From Ischnura elegans (Eukaryota; Arthropoda; Insecta; Odonata; Coenagrionidae), in the NCBI RefSeq assembly GCF_921293095.1, contig NC_060249.1, positions 74,349,907 through 74,413,906 of the forward strand: a stretch of DNA of 64,000 bases, in the 5' to 3' direction. The notes below the pieces were generated by a model, which saw nothing but the letters and a program-made list of their open reading frames with translations, was not told the DNA's origin and did not search any database. The translations under genes and the position numbers were made by a program. Below are positions 23,601 to 35,600 of the stretch, piece after piece. Each line of letters starts with the position of its first letter. The first letter of the stretch is position 1.

Positions 23601-26600
23601 AAGCTCAGGCACGGGAGTTGTCTGAAACCAAGAGGAAGTACAAGTAATGAAAATTTTCTTGACTTTTCAAAGTTTCTCCTGTTGTTTCTAAGCTTTGTAC
23701 ATATTTTTCATTTTACTACTTTGATATCCCATCGTCCTCAGTTGTACCTCAAATCAATTTAAACCCTTACGGTGTGGAATAATACTCACTCTGAAAGTCA
23801 TTCTGCATTTTGAGCATACTGCAGATCATTTTGTAAAATTACTACATACATTGATGGATAGGATGAGATATGAGGATGTATTTGGAAGTATAAGAGAAGA
23901 AAGGACACTACAGATCACTTTATGCCAAAGAAGAACTTGGTGGATTGGCCACATAATGAAATACACTTGATACTTGGGGAACATAATGGAAGGAAAATTG
24001 ACGGCTAAATTTCCAGAGGAAGACAAAGGAGAAGTATAGGGACGCCGACTTATAAAAAATATTGGTGGGGCCCAAACTGGGGATCATGCCCCGGTAAATT
24101 TTATAAGTAGTGAGTTTTAAGTTTTTTAAGCATTTAAGAAGAGTCATATGATAAACATTAGACCCCTGATAATTCGAATATTGAAATCTGTACACTCCGG
24201 GGAAAATCGGCAAGCCTGATACATTTTTTCCTCTCACCCATAAAGAATTTTTGAGGGGGCTCGGGCCCCCTCAGGCCCCATGGAGTCGGTGCCACTGGAT
24301 AAGTACCTAGGTCAGATCAAGAATAATACAGGATAGAAGAGTCTCAGAGAGGAAAAAAAAACTAGCTGGGGATGGGGAGAAGGAAGGCTGCTTTTCACCA
24401 ACCTTAGCATGGCAATACTATGTATGTAAGTCCCCTCATTGCGAAAGAATGCCCATTGTCAGTTTGCGTGCATACTTTAAGCAATAGAGACCATGGCCAA
24501 AAGTATGCACAAAAATATGGGGATGATTTGAATACTTTTCATAGTTTTGAGGGGAACAGTTTTCAATATTCCCCTTGGGAGCAAATCCAGTCGGCAGTTA
24601 TTATGTAAAATTCTGAGTCTTTGCTGGAATCAGGAGTCTTTGGGAAAAAAAATCCATAATTTTGTTTCTCGAGTTGCATAAAACCATAGAATGTTTGGGT
24701 GGCCTGTCAAAGTTCGGATTCCCGTGGTGAAAGGAAGTAAAAAGCTTACTGAATGAAGCACCAATCCTCCTCTTATCCAAAAAATTGGCGTAGGTTCTGA
24801 TCTCCCTAGTGCACTAGAACTCGGAGGCCGTCATCTGGAAGTGAGCACGGAAAAACCAGAATTTGCACCATTTTGGATTTCTTTCATTGGGAAAAGTTGG
24901 AAATACAGGGTTTCTAGAAATTTTCTGTCATTCATTTTTAGTCCCTTAGTGAAAAGTTTTGCTTTACAGCTGTCCCGGAAGTAGTCAGGAATTCATATCC
25001 ATTAGTCAATGAGTCAGTTTGTCACATGAGTGACTTTGTATGTTGTGGACATGTTTTATTTTTTATCGTGGCAGGAATTTCATGTCCCAAAAAAAAAATC
25101 TCACCACGAGTCTACTGTAGCTGCTATATTTGTGAATTATCTCTTCAATTTATGTGAAATTTTCTCATCCTGTGAAAATGCAGCACGATGAGTGCCTCTG
25201 TTTTGGAACCCCTTTACCATAAAGTCATTATTTTCCCAGTCCAGTCAAATTTGTTACGTGAAACTTTTTTTGTTCTTTTGAGTTAGAAATATTTTTGTTT
25301 TCACTTAAAACTTTAATTAGGTAGTTATTATGTGGCATTGGTTCAATTTGCAATTTACTGGATGTGCTTTTTCTGTTCCATAATTTTATGTATTTTTTTC
25401 TTTAGTGCAGAGATATTGGAGTTACGTCACTTATTATCCTTGCAAAAAAGGTCGTCCTTAAACGATTCTGAAAGGTCTACCCTGGATGACTCAACAGAGT
25501 TGGAGTACCTTCGAAATATTCTTTATGAGTACATGATGGGAAAAGAGCCTATGGTAAGTAATGAGAGAGCATCGAAAAATGAAATCATGATAGATGTTAT
25601 ATTGATAGAGGCATAAGGAATTTTCCTTATTAATGACATTTTTGAAAATCAAGACTTTATTTTTATTAGGAAAAATGGATGTGCTATAAATTAATGCTTA
25701 GGGAACCAAGTATGGCATTTACATCATTAACTTTGCTTCTTATTGATTTGGGTGTACCTGAATTTTTTTAAATTGTCAGAATGAGAGAGACTTTTCTTAT
25801 TTTAATTCCTTATTTATTGACTGATTGTGTATTGATATGTATTTGGTATCCAGGTAATAGTTAACACTTGAAATTGGGTATACATTTATAATAATTTGTC
25901 TGTGGTGTAACTAGGAATTTGCTTTGGGAGGGGATGAGGGGCCTTGGAGGGGGGCAGGAGGGGCGAAATTAAGGAAAAATGATATGCCTGGAAATAAATT
26001 TTACATAATTAATTAATGATCTTTAACTTTAACCAGGTGTAGTTATTATGTGTCAAAACTAGGTAATATTTAGTTAAAATTATTTTTTTATTTCTCTGAG
26101 GCTTTTGGGGGGAATCTATCCCATCATTCCCCCATAGTTATGCCACTGAGTTTTGTTGGTACATAACTTCCTCAAAATTGAATGACAATTACTATACCCG
26201 CTATAAAATATGTGGGCATGAACCCTGGTAGAATATTCTGTAACATTGTGTATATTCTGTAGATGTTGTGTATATACCTCAATTAAATTTTTTCTTTCAT
26301 ATTTTTATGAATATTGTGAACTTTACATCAAATCCACAGAGAGGTGTGCATTAGGGCGGATCGGAAAAATCGATTTTTTTCAAATCCATCTGGCCCAATG
26401 AAAAAAAGTTGTGGGACCGATCAAAAATAAGGCCTGAAAAATTTGAGACCTCTAGGTGAACCCCTGACCCTCGCTCAAATGCAACTTAGGGGGGGAGGGT
26501 CAAGATTCGAAAAATGTAATATTTTATGGTCATTTCCTATAGATTTTGCCGAGTTACTGCCCTTTAGGGCCAAAATTTCATGCATTTTGACGTATCTGCC

Positions 26601-29600
26601 ACCGTTTAGCCAAAATATGCCTAATTTGAGTCCGCGTCCGCGAAGAAAATATGCCAACGCCCACGCAGCGTCGCGGATACAAGAGCCGCAGGCCGATCCC
26701 CTCCCCTCCCCGCTCGCTTCTACCCCTCCCACGCTTCCAATACAGCAAAATTCATTCCGTGTATGCAGCTAGCAGGTCGTTTATCTTTGATAATATAAAT
26801 AGGAAGATGGTAGAAGGTAATAAAGGAAGCTTAGTGAGACGACTTGTCCCTTATTAGGCGCCTCGTCGGGGTTAAACAAATCGATGTTACCAACTTTTAG
26901 AGAAGTGATGGAATAGTTTTAGATCCAAGAACGCAGGAAAGGAGCCTACGGTCCATGAAAAGGCCTCTCGAGTGGCTATAAAGGTGTGCGAACTATGGTG
27001 ACGCTTCCCTTCCATTATGTGTGTGACTAAATGGATTTAGTGATGCAACAGGAAGTACTAAAACTTACGGAAAATGGGAATAGGCCAAAAGTAGGGTTTT
27101 AGCTGAAGTACAAAACTCAAGCACTATTGACAGAACATTTGAAATTATGCGATATTTTTGCGTGTAAGTGCAATAAGGAGCATAATGTTCTCCCCAATGT
27201 AGAAGTATGTTGAGAGACCAGCGGACGAAACTATAGGAGTGGCTATAAAGGTGTGCTAACTTCGGATATGCGCTCCAATTTCGGCTTTGTCCGACAGATG
27301 TGATTAAATGGATTTTGGGCCAAAGCCGCTCGCGTCCCCTCCCCTCAAGCCTCTTTCACGCGCCAAATGCACCAAAATTCACACCAAGTGCGTCTTACTT
27401 CGTTAGTCTAAATATTTAATGTTTCAGTATCGTCTGTGGAGGAACAATCACGAAAGAAGTTTTCAATTACCTGCTTTCCAATCTGTATTTCTTATGTCAG
27501 TGTCATTCCTCGTCTTTCGATGTTGTCAACAAAGTTTTGGTGAATTTCTTCACGAATCTCTCGTCCGTATGTATAATAAAAAGAAATATTTAACTTCAAA
27601 TTTGAACGTTCATCAATAGATTTTTGAAAATCCACAGCACTAAGGTCAGATGTAGCCGGAGGTACCGTGGTCTCTCTCCAATATGTCATCAGCGAGTAGT
27701 CATTAAAGTTGATATTAAAATCCAGCACTTAAAAAATTTCAGATCGGCCGCCAAACGCATACTTGCAACAATGCAAAGTCGGTCCTTAGATTGCCCTCCC
27801 AATGTTTATGTCGCAAATCTAGGTCAACTTAGTGCAATTAGCAAATAGACCTCTGTAAGGGATGAAATATGATTTGATGCTTTCCCGGCGAATGATGTGG
27901 GTAAACTCTTCTCGAGATTCAACGAAATTTATCCCTGATGATGATCCCCGAATCGGAGCTTGAAACGTTTGCCATTATGGAAAAATTAACCCGGTGGGAA
28001 TCCCGAGAAGAGTTTACTCACATAGCAAGGGATGTTGGAATTATGCTTGTAGCATAGGGATGATGCCTCCTTTTTGGGCGGTATTCACCATCGCATTCAA
28101 ATCCTTTTTATTTTTGAGTATCTAATTTTCACTCGGAAAGGAATCGAGAATCGCAGATTTTATAACTTTTGCTAATCCTCCGACGGGGGAGGCAAACCCA
28201 AAAGTGGGACCCTGTTTCTTCAACTAACATCACACGTTCCCCTTTAAACTTGGATTGATAAGTGCTCTTGCCTTTTTTCATCAGACTAAAGTATAGTCTT
28301 TCACTCCATAAAAATGTATTCCTTTGATGACACCCTTTGATACCTCTCTTTTCGTATTCACAATAATTAGCATCTTTTTCTGTCTACGTAAGTAATTCTT
28401 GCAAACTACCTTGGATGTTTCTTACGAAGTTATGATTTTTGCATCAACTAAAGTTGCGGGGACGATCATTGCTGTTTCTTGGTTCTTGCATATACCTCTA
28501 TGACATTTGGCAGACGCATTTTCCACGCAAAAGTTCCCGTTTGAGTTTAGTCCTGAATTTTTATTTGATGAGGAACGTAGAGATAAAAATCGGATGATTT
28601 CTCTTAAGTTTAATTTTCTTCGGATGAATTGATGAAGAAAATTTTTGATACTATTTTCCCATACAAGAATTGACGATGTCGACTCAACGCTCTCCGACGA
28701 TTCTCTTTTTTTTTCCTCAGTTTTCGAGTTTCTTTAGGACTCAATCCAGCAGGCATCATCTTTAGTTTCGTCCGCTGGTCTCTCAACATACTTCTACATT
28801 GGGGAGAACATTATGCTCCTTATTGCACTTACACGCAAAAATATCGCATAATTTCAAATGTTCTGTCAATAGTGCTTGAGTTTTGTACTTCAGCTAAAAC
28901 CCTACTTTTGGCCTATTCCCATTTTCCGTAAGTTTTAGTACTTCCTGTTGCATCACTAAATCCATTTAGTCACACACATAATGGAAGGGAAGCGTCACCA
29001 TAGTTCGCACACCTTTATAGCCACTCGAGAGGCCTTTTCATGGACCGTAGGCTCCTTTCCTGCGTTCTTGGATCTAAAACTATTCCATCACTTCTCTAAA
29101 AGTTGGTAACATCGATTTGTTTAACCCCGACGAGGCGCCTAATAAGGGACAAGTCGTCTCACTAAGCTTCCTTTATTACCTTCTACCATCTTCCTATTTA
29201 TATTATCAAAGATAAACGACCTGCTAGCTGCATACACGGAATGAATTTTGCTGTATTGGAAGCGTGGGAGGGGTAGAAGCGAGCGGGGAGGGGAGGGGAT
29301 CGGCCTGCGGCTCTTGTATCCGCGACGCTGCGTGGGCGTTGGCATATTTTCTTCGCGGACGCGGACTCAAATTAGGCATATTTTGGCTAAACGGTGGCAG
29401 ATACGTCAAAATGCATGAAATTTTGGCCCTAAAGGGCAGTAACTCGGCAAAATCTATAGGAAATGACCATAAAATATTACATTTTTCGAATCTTGACCCT
29501 CCCCCCCTAAGTTGCATTTGAGCGAGGGTCAGGGGTTCACCTAGAGGTCTCAAATTTTTCAGGCCTTATTTTTGATCGGTCCCACAACTTTTTTTCATTG

Positions 29601-32600
29601 GGCCAGATGGATTTGAAAAAAATCGATTTTTCCGATCCGCCCTAGTGTGCATACCAAATCTGTTCTCATCTTATGCATTAAAATATTTATTAGGGTAGCT
29701 AGATATTATTTGTCTGAATAAATTTAAGTCACTGGCACTGCTTTCATGTTCATTATAGGTGCTTGCAAGAGTTATTGCAGCAGTTGTTAAGTTTGATGAT
29801 GAACAAACCAAGAAAATATTAATAAAAGAGGAGCAGAAGCAGACACTGGTATGTTTTTAGCTATTAAGGAAATAATTCATTTTTTATCTTTTCTAAATCC
29901 ATCTTTTTGGAGATTTTCAATCAATTGTTGAAGTAGTATCTCCCAGAATTCTTATTGAACATTGTGAGGATCAAATGGATTATCTTTTTGTTTATAGTTT
30001 AAGTTGCCCTGAAGGTACAATATGTTTCATCATGTATTACAGTTTTGATGGACATTTTTGGTGGCTCTGGTTTGTATACCAGTTCATATTGATATTGTAA
30101 TTGAAATAAATTAGGGAAGCACGTACAGATCAAAGAGAGTTTTGTCATGGATCAGCCTCGTCACAAATTAAAGACAACTATATATTAGACTCCAAGTAAT
30201 TCCATGAGATTATGAAGGAACTTAATTTCTAAGTTCATAACAAAATAAACAATACAGAAATGCTATTACATATTTAATTGCTGACTCCACAATTCACTCA
30301 GTGCATTAGAATCATGCAAGCCACTGTATGAGTTCAACAATGCGTACATGAGATAAACAGTGACTTGTGGAAGATCACGGGAAGGATGTGGAAGAGCACG
30401 GATCATGTTTGTAAACAGATACTCCTTACCTATACATCTTTATATCAGCACTTACATTAGTTCCAACCTTAATATAGACCAATGATATCATATGGTTGCT
30501 TTTTATGTATTTTGGCCCAGTTTGTATGACATTTTTTTTCTTTTTGAGTAATTACTTCTTGTTTTAATGTTGAAGGAATAGTTAAAAATTGTATTTCTAT
30601 AATGTTCAGTTTTTATGCCATATTTAGAAATGAAATTCCCTCAAAACCTCATGGAATTTATTGGAGTCTACTATGAGGTTGACTTATGATTTATATGCAG
30701 TTACGATAATTATGCAAGTATGTATAGAAATGCAATACTGGTCTGGGAATTCTGGGAAATTTAGGTAAGTAAAAATTGGGACCGAAAGTCAGGCAAATAT
30801 AAGGGAAAAATTCTGGAGGCACAGCAAAAATATGAAAATCGTGGTTGAACATGTGGAGTGTCACTGTGCAGGGTGGTGAGGTGGGAATGTTGTTGCTGTT
30901 CTGACTGGGGGGCATGGGGAGCACCAACTTGGCAATGCATACTTCTCTTTATTTCAAATACTTAATTTCACAATATACCTTACCAAATTTTCCCTGTGTA
31001 ATACATACCTGGACTGCCTTGCAATTAATATAAAGTCAGGGATTTATTTTAAATATTCAGACTTGAAATAGGTAATGGAAAAGTCAGGCAAATGGAGCTT
31101 GGGAAGTTAGTATGATTTATTAGCTAACGATTGTCTCCTTTTAAGTGATCTAGATTTCTTCTGATGACAGATTGCTTAGACTTTAAAGCAGATTAACCTG
31201 TTAGTGATAGATTAATGTCATCTTCACATTATTGCTGCAAAAAGAGTCATCGTTTCTTAACTATGCGACGAAATATTAGTGACTTCATTTTAGTTTCCAT
31301 GGCATTAATAGAGAGTGGATTTTTCTGTTACATTTGAAGGAAACATATTTTTATCACAAAACTTTTACATTGACCATCACTGCATACACAAATTTCCATC
31401 TGCCAAAAAATAATGTATGTATTACTATCCATCTATATTCTAAAAGGGAGTTACACTTATATCAAACTTCCATGGAGGTATCTTTTTTTCATCTCTCTGG
31501 CCAGTGCAATGAGCACAATATTCCTGACTTAAGTTCCATCATTCATAAATAGAGTAGGAAAATGTAGCGCTAACTACATTAATATTTAACCCTTTGACTA
31601 GTGGGGGTTTTATTTTCCATTTTATTTACCTTGTAGGGAGAGTGTTCAAACACATATAAGTAAGATTAGTAGCATTTCAAATGTTACAAATTAGTCATTT
31701 TTATATAGATGATAAACCAGATCTAAAACCCCTTCATGATAAGTGGGATTTAGTAATGTTGATGGATGTAGTTCCAGGGCGATTTTAATAAATTAAGTCA
31801 ACTTTGAATCATATATCAATGGCTAAGTTTTAACAACATGTATCTCAAAAATAGCAACTTTTCAGGAGAGCAAAAAAAAATTTTTTTTACTTTTACAATG
31901 AAATTTAAGCCAAAAGTTCATAAAACTGAAAAAGAAGCATTTATTTTCAAACAAAGAGTTGTTTTTTGCTTGTATTTTATTTTTTAATGTTATTATACTT
32001 TATTCAAGATACCTGTCTCAAACCAGTCGAATTTGAGAGACGATTTGTTAGAACTTAGCCATCGATATGTATCTCTCCGTAACACATCTCTTGGTTGTTA
32101 TTATAGAAAAAGCTTAATGGGTTGAAAATCTTTAATAAAAGTAATCATTGGGCTGTGATTAAATTATGAAGAGAGAACTTGGCCTTACTCATGTCATTTT
32201 TCCCTGCATATCATTCCTCTCCAAGATAATTCCTGTAATGTTCCTTACTTCTTTTTCAGTCTACTTGATTTCTCTTCTGATCACTTGGCTTCCTCATCCT
32301 GTTCACCCCTATCCTTACATCTCTTCATCTTCTCTTCACATAAGTTTTTCTACCTTCACCATTGTTAGGTCATGCTCTGCTGCACAAAAATAATTATGTA
32401 TGTGTTGTACGAAACCAGTATTCTCACTGTTAGTCATTGCTTAATGTAGAACTAGCCCATTCCATGAATTTCATATCCTTTATGGACTCTATTAAAATGA
32501 AAACCTCTCACAGCATATTTTTTATCAATAAAAAATAGGAGTTGTTTCAAACTCATATTTCGAGTAAGATCATAGCATTATTTGGATGGGGAATAACAGA

Positions 32601-35600
32601 ATTTTATGTTAACCAGGTCAGTAATCAATGTGTTACAGAGACTCATTGTTTGTGACAGGTAAAGGTCAGTGCACAAGATGAGCAGGACATTAATGTCCAG
32701 AACTTATAGCAAATATTTCAATGAGAGGTAAATAAGCAATGATTAATTGAAGATAACCTTATCACTAAAATAAAAGGATAAGATAACACAACCTACCTCC
32801 TGCAGCCAGTCAACCAGCCACTACCATATCATCTGGATCTGGATTCATCGTTCATTATGAACATTTTTGTTTATTTTGAAAGACTTCACTTGAGAATTAT
32901 TATTCAATTCATTTGGTTCATTCCAAGGAAGCTTCATTTTGAAGTGTTTCATTTTAAGCAATTCATTTATGAAGAACACTACTGACTCCGATTGTTGATG
33001 CAGGCTATTGTCCATCCTGTAACCTATGTATTATATGCATAAATTTTAGGGCTTTGAATAACTGCTTAGCCGATCCTTACAAATTTGAGCTTCTCTTTAT
33101 AAATCATTTGTGCTGTAGAGCTACTCCAGGAAAGCATTTCTGCTATGGAGCTAACCTACCTAGCCTTTCCCTCTGCGAACTTAGTCACACAACACAACCA
33201 CTCCCACACTCACCCTCCTTCTCCACCCCGGCCTCCCTTCCTCCATTACCCTTCTCTCTCATCCTTAGCTCATACATAGGGAATGTCCTGTAAAAAAATA
33301 TACTAAAAAATGATGCCTGAGTGTCGAAACACTTCCTGCCTAAAAAATTGTGAAGATTTACTAAGGTTTTATGTCTTCATTCAGCATGACTTTCAACCAA
33401 GTGAAAACTGAAATGAGTGATTTCAATGTATAGGGTGTTTATAGATGGATATCAGGGTTTTATCACTTTATAATATTTATTACATTATACTTACAGTTAT
33501 AAATTATATGTCAAATGAAAGATCAACTCAAAAAGTTTTGTTATTTAGCATCAATGCACATGTGTGTGAATTGTTTCCTCCACGATCCGCTAGAAAGAGG
33601 TAGTAGCAAGATGGCGACTAATGAATAGGAAGCATTTTGTGTTTTACAGTTTGCAAAGACTGAATCTGTAGTTACTGTACAACGTGTGTTGCACAGTAAC
33701 CCCAGATATGTGCATTATGAGCTTTTACATGTCCACTGAGGTGAAAGGTCAATTCATCACCGAAGACAACATGATCCAGAAAAATATCATCATTCATGAA
33801 ACATTTCCGTGGTGAAGTTGGCAGGTAATCCTTGGTCTGTAGGCTTTAGGGCCTATAGTAACTGTAACTGGTAAGGAAGTACAGTGGACCCTCGTTTAAG
33901 CGAGTATGGGCTATAGCGACACCCCCGCTATTACGAGAGTTAGCCGATGCACCGTCAATGGACCCTATAATATACATGTTAAAAAAATCGTTTTTACGAG
34001 GCCCTTTTGGTGTTGGCTCTCGCCATAGCGAGGGTTTCACTGCCGGAATAAAATTACATCAAGACTCCTTCATCTCTGTTATTGCTAGCGATCTGTTAGA
34101 AATGAAGTTAATGGAGTGCTCAGTCTCAAATTTATGTGGTAAACTGTCGTTCGATAAATAAGTAGTTAATTTTGTGATAATATTGTGGCATTAGCATTCA
34201 CGAATTCTTGATCTTCTTTTGTTCCTCGGGCGGCAGAAAGCAGTCGGCCGCATACCCGCACGTTCGTGAGAGTTGTGTGAATAGAAAGCATTTGATGGCA
34301 GACACCATGGCCAAAAAAACAACAAACACGTCTGAGCGAGAAGATAAAAATAAAGGAGTAATATGAGAGTGTTGAAATTAATTTATCTTCCTATTCGCTT
34401 TTCACGATTTAAAAAAAAACATAAGCGCCATGGAATGCAGACTATGTAGAGTTATAAGGAGCTTTGTTCGGGTGGTTTTGCCCTCTCCAATCTGCGGGAA
34501 CTTCTGAGAAAGGGGCTACGCCTAAGCCTGAAGCGAAGTATTTAAGGATAGATTGCGAATCAAGAATTTCAAGAGTGAGGAAGGTTGATTATACTAATGC
34601 AAAGCACCAAAGCGTTATCTCTCGTCATAATTGCTGGTGATGCCGGCGGTGTAAACCCAAAGTCGTGGAAGAATCACCAATAATAATATACATCAATAAA
34701 ATACACCAATGGAAACATTTGAGGTATTAAATAACCACGATATGGTTTTATCAGTTAATTTTTGAATATTCAGTGGAAAATACCAAAATAATAGAATGAT
34801 TACGTAGATGCACTGGTTAAGTGCATAGAAAAACGGCTTCGTCGGTTGTGCATTGGTATAATGATTGACAGAACCATGCTTTGCATGATTTTTATTCAGT
34901 ACGGCGCTTATAAATTGTTTGAATAGTTAGTCGTTGTTTGAGTAAGGAAATTTAGTGATGCAAAAAAAACATCGCTTTTCATCTCGATTTATGCTTACCT
35001 TTATCGGATAGAAACTTCTTAGTCGCCGCACCACTCCTGTTCCAGTATAACTGTTCGCAACAGGTGTATTGGCTATTATTTGCTCCACCTCCGGTAAAGC
35101 GACAATTCGCTATAGCGAGTGTTGATTTGTGCACCGTGGGGTCTCGTTTTATTGAGGTTGCACTGTAGTTGTAAGCGTTTCCTTAAAACTTTCCAAGCAG
35201 TCAACACAGGAATTTCTAATTCACGATTAGCCTTCTGGACTGATTTCTTTGGGCTATGAGTGAACGACTCTCTCACTCGCTCAACAGTCTCTTCGCTAAC
35301 TCTTGGTTGTCCCGTGATCTTCCCTTTACAAAGGCAGCCGTTATCCTCAAACTGATGATACCATCTACGGATGTTATTGTCACTTGGAGGATCACAACCA
35401 AATTTAATGCGGAACGCACGTTGCACAGATTCAGTCTTTGCAAACTGTAAAACACAACGCTTTCTGTTCACTAGTCGCCATCTTTGCTACTACAGCTTTC
35501 CAGCAGATCGCTGCGGAAACATTTCACGCACATGCACATTTTTGCTAAAAAAAACAAAACTTTTTGAGTTGCTCTTTCATTTGACATATAATTTATAATT

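Larger units (their letters stand above)
26352..29644. mobile_element. 3293-bp hAT-like foldback transposon with 882-bp inverted arms
   Basis: The termini are TAGGGCGGATCGG and its complement. The 8-bp target duplication GTGTGCAT lies at 26344-26351 and 29645-29652. The left arm (26352-27233) and right arm (28763-29644) are both exactly 882 bp. Open frames in one arm recur residue for residue in the other (109, 85 and 68 codons), so the arms look identical. Eight-base duplications and YARNG-type ends fit the hAT superfamily, though P-type elements also make 8-bp duplications. I found no transposase in the 1.5-kb centre; the longest sensible - strand frame from 28759 is about 49 codons. It is therefore probably non-autonomous. 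The matching arms point to a recent insertion or to arm conversion. Confidence 0.9.

Noticed and set aside
26443-29553. Matching pairs of 68-109-codon ORFs on opposite strands
   Set aside because: They are the same sequence read in the two arms of the foldback element; the translations have no recognisable domain.
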